NCBI RefSeq assembly: GCF_016900875.1
Contig: NZ_JAFEUM010000001.1
Coordinates: 758,918 to 822,917, forward strand
DNA length: 64,000 nt
Direction of reading: 5' to 3'
From: Vibrio ulleungensis
GTDB taxonomy: Bacteria; Pseudomonadota; Gammaproteobacteria; Enterobacterales; Vibrionaceae
Shown here: positions 55,290 to 63,888 of the stretch, piece after piece
Numbering within the stretch: position 1 is the stretch's first letter
Layout: each line of letters starts with the position of its first letter
The notes under the pieces: generated by a model
What the model was told of the DNA's origin: nothing
Database searches by the model: none
What the model saw: the letters and a program-made list of their open reading frames with translations, nothing else
Translations under genes and position numbers: made by a program

Positions 55290-55535
55290 TTAGGAGCCAT
55301 CATCACTTGCCGACATGCTTCGGTTATTTTGTTCATTTTCATTTCGCCATGCGCGAGTTGCTGCGCGGAGCGCCCCAAGACATAACAACAGCATCATGAT
55401 AGGGATGGAGGCCAGAGAGTATTCGAGCAATGGGAAATCGTGAAAAAACTCGCTCATTAGTAGGTGCGCTATGATGTTTAGCAGCGCTATTACAATAGCT
55501 ACAGCTACTAATTTAAGCTCTAAATTCGACTTCAT
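55290..55535 (-). CDS. Small two-helix membrane protein
   Basis: 81 residues, hydrophobic helices at about 8-28 and 38-60, then a polar tail with NENEQNN. ATG is preceded by AAAGGAT. I do not recognise the family. It is a separate unit from the 45-residue gene. Confidence 0.65.
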   Translation of the reverse strand: MKSNLELKLVAVAIVIALLNIIAHLLMSEFFHDFPLLEYSLASIPIMMLLLCLGALRAATRAWRNENEQNNRSMSASDDGS

Positions 55536-55875
55536 TATCCTTTAGCCATTGAGTGTTCAGCCTAGTTGCTGGTGTTTGAAAGAGAGCTATACACTAACAC
55601 TATCCTTTGTTTTTGTATCTTAATTTGCGTTGACGCAATGTGACGATACAAACTATTGGACAGCAACGAGTTTCGGAAAAAATGTAGCAATCCATGCATA
55701 ACTGTTGGTGCGGCAAAAATACTTAACCGAATGCCCAGCTTTATAGGAACAGATCATCTCTATAGCAATGACATACTGCGCACACCTAAGTTCACTACAG
55801 CTGCCAATTTGCCGAAGCACAAAGAAATCGAAAGCACTCATGTAGAGTGTGCGAGAGCATGATTATAAGGTACCT
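55536..55875. other. Intergenic region
   Basis: About 340 bases. A 68-codon open frame on the plus strand has no ribosome site and an unlikely composition, so nothing is annotated. Confidence 0.4.
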
Positions 55876-56262
55876 TTAACGGTTTAGGCGTGAGTCAGTA
55901 GACTTTAAAAAAGTTAACGCCACTAGCGCCCAACCAATTAAAAAACCGACGCCACCCAATGGAGTGATGGGACCAAACCAGCGAATGGAAGTGGTGGCCA
56001 GAAGGTACAAACTGCCGCTAAATAGCAACACGCCCACCACCATCCAGCGCCCTGCCCAAATGAGTTTTTTATCAGGAATACCCTGATATACGCCCACCAA
56101 CGCTAACACGGCGAGTGCGTGCATCATTTGGTAATGGACACCGGTTGTAAAAACCTCAAGTGACTCTGGTGCTAAATATGCTTTCAGTCCATGTGCAGCA
56201 AATGCACCAAGAGCCACCCCAGTTAATCCTAGTAGCGCAGCAAGCAGTCCTAATATTCTCAT
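55876..56262 (-). CDS. DUF423 membrane protein (YgdD-like)
   Basis: 128 residues, four hydrophobic helices. The family marks are GAFAAHGLKAYL near residue 20, YQMMHALAVL near 45 and the last helix with ITPLGGVGFLIGWALV. DUF423 proteins are widespread inner-membrane proteins of unknown function. The gene start overlaps the hydrolase gene by 4 bases, so the two are coupled. Confidence 0.9.
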   Translation of the reverse strand: MRILGLLAALLGLTGVALGAFAAHGLKAYLAPESLEVFTTGVHYQMMHALAVLALVGVYQGIPDKKLIWAGRWMVVGVLLFSGSLYLLATTSIRWFGPITPLGGVGFLIGWALVALTFLKSTDSRLNR

Positions 56263-56849
56263 CGATGGTTCTCCATAAACGACACCATGGCATCTACCGC
56301 GGCATCTATATTGCTTTCTAGGGTCGCAACAGAGCGTTTATTTGGTTTAAAGCTGTGGTCACCATCGGTCAAAAACAGAACGTCAATGGCGCTCGACAAC
56401 GAATACGCTTCCACTTCAGCGCGTTTACCAAAAGTGTCTTTCTCGCCTTGAATTACCAGTAGCGGTTTGCTCATTGTGTGCAAATGTTCAGTTCTTAATT
56501 TCTCAGGCTTGCCTGGGGGATGAAACGGATAACCAAGGCAAATGCACCCCTGTGCTTGCGTGTTTTCGACAATCATCGACGCCACACGTCCACCCATGGA
56601 TTTGCCACCAATGAATAACGGTAAATCAACATCGCGCTTAGCTATCTCATCGAAAAAGGCTTGCTCAAGCTTATCCATTTTATCCGGTGGACGGCGCTTA
56701 GCGAGCGCTTTGGCTTTTTGCATGTAGGGAAAATCAAACAAACGCACTGCCACGCCACGCTCGCGAAGCTTTGCAGATATCGTTTGCATGAACTCGCTCT
56801 CCATCCCTGCGCCCGCGCCATGCGCAAACATAAACTCAGCCCACACCAT
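56259..56849 (-). CDS. Alpha/beta hydrolase, KANL3/Tex30-like
   Basis: 196 residues. The nucleophile elbow is GGKSMGGR at about 82-89 (Ser84), preceded by the oxyanion strand FAHGAGAG. The later strand LLVIQGEKDTFG supplies the acid and GDHSF the His. The family is small, without a lid domain; substrates are not known. AGAGGAA precedes ATG. It is the first gene of a pair with DUF423. Confidence 0.85.
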   Translation of the reverse strand: MVWAEFMFAHGAGAGMESEFMQTISAKLRERGVAVRLFDFPYMQKAKALAKRRPPDKMDKLEQAFFDEIAKRDVDLPLFIGGKSMGGRVASMIVENTQAQGCICLGYPFHPPGKPEKLRTEHLHTMSKPLLVIQGEKDTFGKRAEVEAYSLSSAIDVLFLTDGDHSFKPNKRSVATLESNIDAAVDAMVSFMENHR

Positions 56850-57385
56850 AGGGTTCCTCTTAATTAACGTATTGCATCAGCCATTCGCCTAATACATTCT
56901 TTTTTCTGAAAAAGTTGGGGGTAATAGTACATTGAACTCGATTTAAAGGTAAGTCGATGACCGGGGCCATTTCCAAATTCTATTTGCCAGTTTGGTCGCA
57001 GCGTATTAACCATATCCCTGCGTCATCGCATAACCCATCTTAAATTGAATCACACGCGTTCATCGTACTGACCCTACAGCACCCCTTTGAGTAGTTGTTT
57101 TTTCTTACACCGTTTTTTGCTCATAGCGAGATTTTCCAAACCAAATGACATTAGCTTTTTTATTGAACAAAGAGTTACTGGCGATTGCGTAACTTGTCTT
57201 GAAACTTGAAATGGGGTAATTCTGGAATACGACTTCCGCTTTAAGAAGCTTTTGGACAAAAGTGAGCTAGACTTTACAGACTAGCTCTCCCGTATAAGGT
57301 TAGTAAATGTATGTAGAAAGTATCAGGGCATAAGCAATGACCTGCCCCCACAGATCCGCGCTGTCTGTTGATTCCGCCTGCAGCC
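56850..57385. other. Intergenic region downstream of the defence module
   Basis: About 535 bases without a credible gene. It marks the border between a normal-GC region and the AT-rich helicase gene. No tRNA or direct repeat that would mark an integration site was seen. Confidence 0.45.
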
Positions 57386-59662
57386 TTATGGTAGGTACCA
57401 GTCTACGAGTTCACTCACATTATCTGGGGAACCAATAACATCTGGTTTAAACAAGATATTTTCTTCAGAAATTGATTCTACGTACATTGATATTTCTTTA
57501 ACCTCTTCTGGAGGAAATCCATACCGTAGCAACAATGTATGGACCGTATCGTTAGTGCCGTACTTTAATAGCTCTACCATCTTTAACGCCTTGGTATCTT
57601 TAGTATGATTATGATAAATACTAAAAGCTCCGATAAGCACGTCTGATAAAGAAAATGAGATTACCGTATCCAAATAATCGTAGGTATCAAATACGACAGC
57701 ATCGTAACTCACATCCTTTGATTTTGTATTCTTAAACAGTGGATATTCATTAAATAACCCACTATCTGGTAGTTTATTCGCAGGCTGAACGAAGTTGGCA
57801 TCCAAGTTTTGGTTTTTGCCTCTGTTTGAAATATAACTATACCTAATTCCTACAATTTCCTTAAAGCTTCGTCCCTGAATCAAATGAAAGAATATTTCAA
57901 TTGCAGTATCAAAGACGTTCTTCTCTCCAGAAAACAAAGCTCTACCTAGCGAGATTTCATAAATAGCCCTTAGACAGTCTTTTGTAACTAGCCTATTTTC
58001 TCTGTTGTCCCTGCCAAACAGCTTTGCTCCAAATCCATCTTCATACATAAAATATAAAACGGACTCCATTAGCTCTAGGGCTTCTTTCGTTGAGAGCCTA
58101 TCCACTTTAGTTAAAGGAAGATTCATATCCTCATCAAATGTACCTTCGATTATTGAAGAAATAAGCTCTCTTTCATCATCCAAGCCTTCTATATCTTGTT
58201 CGAGAAGTGACTCTTCAGATAAAGTAAATGGTGTATTTAAACGCGATGAAAGTAATATAGGACTCTTTGTATATACATACCCAAAATCAAACACTGCCCC
58301 GTTAGAAAGTCGCCCACTACGTCCTATCAAATTTTTGAATGCTAGTGCTTTGTCTTCTTCATCACCACCCTGCATTCTCATATTGTCTAACCAAACAACA
58401 TCGAATGGCATGTTGATACCTTGGGCTAGTGTACTAGTGGCAAAGCAAATTTTTGCATGCCCCTGCCTGATAAATTCTTCAATCAGGAACCTCACTTCAA
58501 GAGGTACAGAACCATGATGAATGACTACCCCTTTTCTTAGCAAACTAACAAGATTAGAACGATGCTCTTGCTCATTTGCTCCAATCAACAATTCAACCTC
58601 TTGAATTATAGATTTTGCAGATTCATCTTCAATTAAGCCAAATCGGTCGACATACTTCTGAAAATCATCAATAAAGTCTCCTCGATATAATGACGCTTTA
58701 GACACAAAAACCAGAACTGTATGAATACCATTGAAAGCAACTTTCTCAAATTTTTCATTCAATTGAATACTATTCTTTACATGATGACCTTGCTCTTTAT
58801 ACGGTGAGAAATAGTAGTCTTTCTTGTTACTGTGACCAAATACAAATGCTTTACCAACAGTATTATGGGGGTATGACCGAGAATACGCCTGACTCTCGTC
58901 TAACGCATGCTTCTTCATTTGGGCGTCAGGGTTATCTACAAAAGGATGTGCAAAGACTAGTTTTGCTTCTGGGTAGGCAGCCTTAACTCGCCTTACTAAA
59001 ACATCAAAAATAACCCCTCTTTCAGCTTCTTCTGATACTTGAGCCTCATCAAAAAAGAATAACGATATATTTAATTTGTCTTTATGTGAAAAAATTTCTC
59101 TAGCGCGCTCAGGGGTGAGAACGAAAATTCGTCGCAACTTTCTGCTTGTAAACACGCAATCAACAAAGGAAGAGATCATAACCTGCTTATTGTCCTTAAA
59201 ACGCTCCCTCAAGGTCGCCATATACTCAGCAATAAGTGCTCGAGATGGAACAACTATTACGCTATCTTCTTCTTGCTCAAAAATATAATCCCTTAGAGAA
59301 AAAGATTTACCTGCACTGGTTGGCGCTGATATTGAGGTGTATCGATTTTCTTCTACCGCTAATCGCACACTCGCTTGAACTGGGGTAAGCCATTCACCAA
59401 ATCTTTTTTTGTTTTCTCTTCCAATTCCTGCCAATAAAAAAGAATATAAGTCCGCTGGATTCTCATCTTTATAAAACAATCCAAGAACTGAAAGCACCTT
59501 AGATTCAAAGCTTTTAAAAACTTCAGAATGAAACAGTTTGTAATAGGTTAACGCCTGTATGACTTCACGATCCACTGGGCCATCTTTATGAAGTGTTTCT
59601 ATTAATTCGCCAACACTAGCTTTCGGGCGAGCATCTGCCTTAATGCTTCTAATATCTAACAT
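57386..59662 (-). CDS. SF2 helicase of a Hachiman/AbpAB-type defence system
   Basis: 758 residues from ATG 59662 (GGAG 7 bases before); the longer frame adds 9 residues. Ski2-like superfamily 2 marks: Walker A APTSAGKS (about 113-120), PSRAL, TPERA, DEAQ (about 205-208), the VFVSK and ATSTLAQGIN segments and motif VI GRSGR (about 447-451). DEAQ in place of DEAH is unusual but keeps the Asp-Glu pair. It overlaps the nuclease gene by 7 bases. HamB of Hachiman and AbpB act as the helicase partners of a DUF1837 nuclease. The AT-rich composition suggests transfer. Its size is nearer AbpB than the longer HamB forms. Confidence 0.87.
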   Translation of the reverse strand: MLDIRSIKADARPKASVGELIETLHKDGPVDREVIQALTYYKLFHSEVFKSFESKVLSVLGLFYKDENPADLYSFLLAGIGRENKKRFGEWLTPVQASVRLAVEENRYTSISAPTSAGKSFSLRDYIFEQEEDSVIVVPSRALIAEYMATLRERFKDNKQVMISSFVDCVFTSRKLRRIFVLTPERAREIFSHKDKLNISLFFFDEAQVSEEAERGVIFDVLVRRVKAAYPEAKLVFAHPFVDNPDAQMKKHALDESQAYSRSYPHNTVGKAFVFGHSNKKDYYFSPYKEQGHHVKNSIQLNEKFEKVAFNGIHTVLVFVSKASLYRGDFIDDFQKYVDRFGLIEDESAKSIIQEVELLIGANEQEHRSNLVSLLRKGVVIHHGSVPLEVRFLIEEFIRQGHAKICFATSTLAQGINMPFDVVWLDNMRMQGGDEEDKALAFKNLIGRSGRLSNGAVFDFGYVYTKSPILLSSRLNTPFTLSEESLLEQDIEGLDDERELISSIIEGTFDEDMNLPLTKVDRLSTKEALELMESVLYFMYEDGFGAKLFGRDNRENRLVTKDCLRAIYEISLGRALFSGEKNVFDTAIEIFFHLIQGRSFKEIVGIRYSYISNRGKNQNLDANFVQPANKLPDSGLFNEYPLFKNTKSKDVSYDAVVFDTYDYLDTVISFSLSDVLIGAFSIYHNHTKDTKALKMVELLKYGTNDTVHTLLLRYGFPPEEVKEISMYVESISEENILFKPDVIGSPDNVSELVDWYLP

Positions 59663-60366
59663 ACAACAACTCCAATAACGTAAGCACATTGAACTTTTTC
59701 AAACAGTCCAGACTCCTGAATACTTTCTATTGCATTATCCATTATTGAATTGTGATCTTTTGAATTTATAGAAAATGCAGCTATGGCACCAAACTTGTCA
59801 TCGTCCAAATTCTCTATAGATTTTGGGGACGCTAAATTGACTAAATGTACTCGATCCCTAAAATGCTTTTCTTCATTAATGAAGCCTTCTGCTTGTGGTA
59901 TTGCTTTACCATGAGGGTTTACACTCCCAGAAAATTTTGCCTCACCAAAGTTTATTAGCTGTTCTGTACACTCGGTGTGGAAATCAAAACCTTCATTTTG
60001 TTTTAGCTGAGGTTTCCATATCTCGGCGATAGGTAATGCTAGATGATCAAAGATAACTGATAATGAACGAGCTGAACTGATAGAAACCATAACTTCGCCA
60101 AACTCAGCACCTAATTGATGGTCATCAGAAAACTTCTTAAAGATCTCCACTAAAGCATTAGCGGTATCTCTAGCTGTATATTCATAAGTCCTTCTGGTAC
60201 CTTTATCTAGATCAAGCATCCATGAAGAATCAAGCACTGCCGAAGTTAGTTTTTCAGAGATCTTGTCTAAATCGGAAACAGCCACAATACATGCTTTGAC
60301 GTTGCTGCTGTCGTGGTAACGAGAATGGGTACATCCCCATTCTTTATCAATTTTGTCCAAATGCAT
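59656..60366 (-). CDS. DUF1837 (HamA/AbpA-like) nuclease of the defence system
   Basis: 236 residues from ATG 60366; a TTG six bases later is better spaced from AGGTGA, so the exact start is uncertain. The DUF1837 core reads GAEFGEVMVS (about 87-96) then NEGFDFHTE (about 124-133) and NFGEAKFSG (about 139-147). The Asp of GFDFH and the Glu and Lys of GEAK form a PD-(D/E)xK-type nuclease site, as in HamA. With the helicase it makes a two-gene anti-phage module: the helicase is thought to sense damaged or foreign DNA and the nuclease to act. No third gene is needed in known forms. Confidence 0.83.
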   Translation of the reverse strand: MHLDKIDKEWGCTHSRYHDSSNVKACIVAVSDLDKISEKLTSAVLDSSWMLDLDKGTRRTYEYTARDTANALVEIFKKFSDDHQLGAEFGEVMVSISSARSLSVIFDHLALPIAEIWKPQLKQNEGFDFHTECTEQLINFGEAKFSGSVNPHGKAIPQAEGFINEEKHFRDRVHLVNLASPKSIENLDDDKFGAIAAFSINSKDHNSIMDNAIESIQESGLFEKVQCAYVIGVVVC

Positions 60367-60369
60367 CAC

Positions 60370-60782
60370 CTAACCAATCTATATGAATGGTTGCTTCAAG
60401 ATTGAAACTGCAACCGTTCAAGGTTATCTATTATGTGTATAGTAGCATTGGCTGTTTTTTATAAACCCAATATATTATTGATATAAATCACGATTTATAT
60501 CATTAAATGCGCTCATCAATATCACATCTAGGAGCCTCAGCCATTGGGAAACATCATCAGAAGCAATTACTAAATAGCTCTGATAGCAAAAAATGACAAG
60601 GGTCAGGTTTGGCCTTTTGCCCTCCATTCGCTCTGGTGCTGATTGCAACTCATTTAGGGGCAGAACCTTGTTGTCAACTACCACGACCAAACGTGCCCTT
60701 AGAGAAAGTCGAATTTGATGCGGACCTAGGGCATGATTGCTATTCGCACAGAAATACTAACTTTAGTCATTAAATCTCTACT
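60370..60782. other. AT-rich region upstream of the defence module
   Basis: About 410 bases. It should hold the promoter of the defence genes. A 71-codon open frame on the minus strand (60475-60690) has no ribosome site and was not accepted. The segment 60590-60700 is richer in GC than its surroundings and may be a remnant of an older element; nothing could be identified. Confidence 0.4.
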
Positions 60783-61175
60783 ATGTACCACTGTGATGGT
60801 GATAAAATCTCGGCAACAAAAATTTCGAGAAAATCAATGTTTATCCATCAAGTTAACGGTATCGACTGGCTAGTCATAACCGCTTTTGAAGAACTAAAAA
60901 CTCTATTTATTGAAGACGCTGGCGCCATACCGTCTTGCTTCTCTGCTACCAGCGAATTGAACCTGATTGATCAAGCCAAACGCACTTATGGATACTTGCC
61001 TACATATAGCGGCGTAATCACCGATACCGGTACCTTTAAAAGCAAAGATAATGAAGAAGATTTGAACCCTCAGCTTGCCTGCTTAGTTGAAGGACGTGGT
61101 CGGGTCTTTATTTATCACGGCGGCTTTGTGGCTTTTGTGAATGACGAGCAAACCTTTATTACTCGAATAGATTGA
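60783..61175 (+). CDS. Hypothetical protein
   Basis: 130 residues, no signal or membrane helix, with a mixed alpha/beta look (WLVITAFEELKTLFI; GRVFIYHGGFVAFV). No family was recognised. ATG 60783 has no clear ribosome site; a Met at codon 19 is an alternative start. It is divergent from the defence nuclease and may belong to the same acquired segment. Confidence 0.55.
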   Translation: MYHCDGDKISATKISRKSMFIHQVNGIDWLVITAFEELKTLFIEDAGAIPSCFSATSELNLIDQAKRTYGYLPTYSGVITDTGTFKSKDNEEDLNPQLACLVEGRGRVFIYHGGFVAFVNDEQTFITRID

Positions 61176-61688
61176 ATAAGTGAAATTGGCGATTAAGCTT
61201 CTGTAACTGTTTATCAGCACGTGGTTCGTTTATTAACTGGGTGAGAGTTGATTGGAGTTCCTAGCTTGAACATGAAAAGCGCAGTCGCTGTTCGCAGGCG
61301 AGCTTTAGACATGGCTTTAAATAGGGCAGTGCAGCGAAACGTTTTCAACCGAGCAAGGAATCTAAATTCGGACGCTTGCAAAAGGGTCACAAATCAAAGC
61401 ATGGATAATTCTAAATGATGCTCATGTTTTTAAAGAGAATGCCTATTTCTAACAAAAAGTGAGTACGCATGCTCAGAGAGTATGTGGCACTCTGACTCGA
61501 ATGATGCCCACCTTTTCTTATTATTACTCTATTACTATCAACGGAAACTCTTTAGATACCAATCAGTAAAGTTATAAGCTTTTGTTATGTCTCATACAAG
61601 TCAGCTTATCTATTACAAATATACACTCACAAGCACACTTCTTTTTACTCGCCCCATGTGAGTATTCGGTATATTTGGGAACAACATA
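61176..61688. other. Intergenic region
   Basis: About 510 bases. No gene, palindrome or integron-type attC site was recognised. The last 100 bases are the probable promoter of the lipoprotein gene. Confidence 0.4.
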
Positions 61689-62819
61689 ATGAAAAAAATC
61701 AGTTGGCTACTTACAGTGACTGCATTGGCGTTAACGGGTTGTGATAGTGATAGTGACAATGAATACAATCCTACTATCAATGATGCGTTTGTGCAGAAGA
61801 ACGCAAAGCTATCACAGCAAAAGTATTTCGTTGCATTGGATCCGTGTCGTTATCAGAAGGGTAATGACTGTGTTCCTGACGACTTATTAACCATTGAGGA
61901 TTCCGACACTTTCTGGCGATATGATTTTTCTAATGGGGCCAGTTACGTTAGTGCTAAGTACCGTCACGAAGATACTGAGCGATGCTCTGCTTATACACCG
62001 TTGTGTATGCAGAAGTACGGTGAGAATGGCTTGATTGATTCAGATTGGGAGTCTCATCGCGATGCATTGGACTTAAGCTATGAAGAGCTTCGTACTGTTC
62101 GGTATCGTACGGCGAGTGAGGTTAACGATCCTGAGGTAGAGCTACTGCCCGTTTATATTAACTTGAGCAGTGAATACACGCTGGCACGCCAAAACGCCAT
62201 AATAAAAGCACTGGAACAAATTGAAGCGGATGCGGGACAACGGATCTTCCAATTTGATGAGTCTGGGAAAATTAAGATCCGACATGCTGATTTTTCTCGT
62301 TACACCTTTGCCTCTGAAACTCGAGGTATCGCGCATAATTTATGGGACGGTTATGAACCTTCTTTGGGTTTGCCAAATACTGGCCCAACTGCGCGCGATA
62401 CGTATGAGAAATTAATTGCTGAAGACGGTGTTGCTGGTGGGGTAGTCATCTCGTTCGGTACTAACTTCGACTCTTCGGTTATTGAAGCCGGTAAATGTGA
62501 TTTTTATAAAGGGAATGCCACTAACGGCCCTTACATCATGGATGTTCAGACCTATTTGGTTGATAAGGACGGTTACTTTAGTCCAAAGCAGTGGATGTGG
62601 GTAAATCTAGGGCAGGCAAATGACCTGTGTAACAATGTACATAAAGTAGACCACGAACTCATCGTTCATGAGGTTGCTCATATCGTAGGGTTGGGGAACC
62701 ACTTCGAGGGCTTTGGCGATTCAAATGGTGCTTGGAGTACTTCGGCTGCGGCCGTATTAAAGGCAATCTATGCTGCGCCTGTTAATACGCATTATCTTGA
62801 GTTAACGGTAGCAAATTAG
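61689..62819 (+). CDS. Lipoprotein with a metzincin-like zinc motif
   Basis: 376 residues. The lipobox is Leu-Thr-Gly-Cys18, followed by an Asp-Ser-rich linker. The motif HEVAHIVGLGNHF starts at residue 327; His327, Glu328 and His331 are normal, but the third His is at 338, one residue later than in HExxHxxGxxH. No obvious Met-turn follows in the remaining 38 residues. Several Cys pairs suggest disulfides. It may be a protease with a changed metal site or a non-catalytic relative. ATG is preceded by GGGA. A terminator follows. Confidence 0.72.
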   Translation: MKKISWLLTVTALALTGCDSDSDNEYNPTINDAFVQKNAKLSQQKYFVALDPCRYQKGNDCVPDDLLTIEDSDTFWRYDFSNGASYVSAKYRHEDTERCSAYTPLCMQKYGENGLIDSDWESHRDALDLSYEELRTVRYRTASEVNDPEVELLPVYINLSSEYTLARQNAIIKALEQIEADAGQRIFQFDESGKIKIRHADFSRYTFASETRGIAHNLWDGYEPSLGLPNTGPTARDTYEKLIAEDGVAGGVVISFGTNFDSSVIEAGKCDFYKGNATNGPYIMDVQTYLVDKDGYFSPKQWMWVNLGQANDLCNNVHKVDHELIVHEVAHIVGLGNHFEGFGDSNGAWSTSAAAVLKAIYAAPVNTHYLELTVAN

Positions 62820-62831
62820 GTTAACTATTCA

Positions 62832-62863
62832 GAGGTGGAGTAACTTTTGGTTATCCACCTCTT
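62832..62863 (+). terminator. Terminator of the metzincin-like lipoprotein gene
   Basis: Two stacked stems GAGGTGGA with TCCACCTC and TAAC with GTTA, one-base bulge, loop TTTTG, followed by TTC. 12 bases after the stop. Confidence 0.75.
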
Positions 62864-63058
62864 CAATAGACTTCACATCATGGACTATAGACTAATGTGT
62901 TTCCCCATATTAGTTTTCTAGACACTTTTTCTAAAGTTATCGGCGCTGGATGGTACGTCTGAAAGTTGGTCACTTTACACAATATGCGTTCTCAAACAAC
63001 ATTCAAAAGTGTCTGTACCACCGATTCTAAACTGTGATAGCAACGGGTATTGGCGCTA

Positions 63059-63820
63059 CTAAGATAAAAATATACAAGGCCATTGATTCTGTTCTTCAGT
63101 TAAAGCTGGATTGTCGAGCTTCACGCAATGTTTCTTATCTATGTATGACGCTTGAATGCTCTCCCCATAATGCGCTTTCAACAATCCTAAAAGGTCACCT
63201 GAACGATACATACGACGCATGCATTTTGAAAGGCGTTCTGCGAGCTCTGGTTGTTCTGGTGAGACATAGAATACAAGTGGCAATGGATAGTAAATCATCG
63301 TTTCTGGGTGAATATGGAGATCGGGAAAGCGCGATTTAAATTGGTCAAATACTGCGTGCACTTCATTGGCACCTAAAGAGAGATAATCGGCATTTCCTTG
63401 TGAGATGGAAGTTAGAATATGTTCGATATCACCTTCTTCCAACACAGTGCAGCCGTTGTCACGCAGTAATGTGGCGTCGGCCCATGTTGCAGGGACACCA
63501 GCGATCTTTTGCTTGAGTTCTAACTGGGTCATGTAGTCAAACTGAACATCGATTTTTCGGGTAATCAGCAACCGGCACCCTAGCAATCCAAAGCACAGCG
63601 GTGGCGCAACTTCGATAAACGTCCCTGGAGCAAACTTGGGATTGCCTGCTACGGTAACGAGTAAATCTGCACCGTTATGAAAGATGTTACTTTCGTCTTC
63701 AGCGTTAGGGTAGTCGGTTAGATCATTGTGGATCTCTCTGCTGCTTAAAAGCTCAGAAACCAGTTCGTATTCATGGGCTTGACGAGCTGCCGTTTTATTC
63801 CCGTTCCAAAATTGAATCAT
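63059..63820 (-). CDS. Cytoplasmic substrate-binding-protein-like (family 3) protein
   Basis: 253 residues. The fold reads as a bacterial extracellular solute-binding domain (LLITRKIDVQ; AGVPATWADATLLRDNGC; ILTSISQGNADYLSLGANEV), but there is no signal peptide. The ATG has a good site (AAAGGAAT) and the upstream frame has no hydrophobic start, so the lack seems real. A subtype-B LacI operator lies 51 bases upstream, the same distance as in the glucan operons. It may be a sensor or a domain partner, not a transporter component. I am unsure of the function. Confidence 0.65.
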   Translation of the reverse strand: MIQFWNGNKTAARQAHEYELVSELLSSREIHNDLTDYPNAEDESNIFHNGADLLVTVAGNPKFAPGTFIEVAPPLCFGLLGCRLLITRKIDVQFDYMTQLELKQKIAGVPATWADATLLRDNGCTVLEEGDIEHILTSISQGNADYLSLGANEVHAVFDQFKSRFPDLHIHPETMIYYPLPLVFYVSPEQPELAERLSKCMRRMYRSGDLLGLLKAHYGESIQASYIDKKHCVKLDNPALTEEQNQWPCIFLS

Positions 63821-63870
63821 TGGTTATTCCTTTCGTTTTCTTGCTGTGATCTTGCGTTGAGCATGGCCCT

Positions 63871-63888
63871 AAAGAAAGCGGTTTCTTA
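63871..63888. promoter_or_regulatory. LacI-type operator, subtype B, before the last gene
   Basis: AAAGAAAGCGGTTTCTTA, the same frame as the sites near LacI-1 and the ABC operon. It ends 51 bases before the start of the minus-strand gene at 63820. Confidence 0.7.

Noticed and set aside
60475..60690. 71-codon minus-strand open frame upstream of the defence genes
   Set aside because: No ribosome site and no recognisable protein; kept only as a note of a GC-richer patch.
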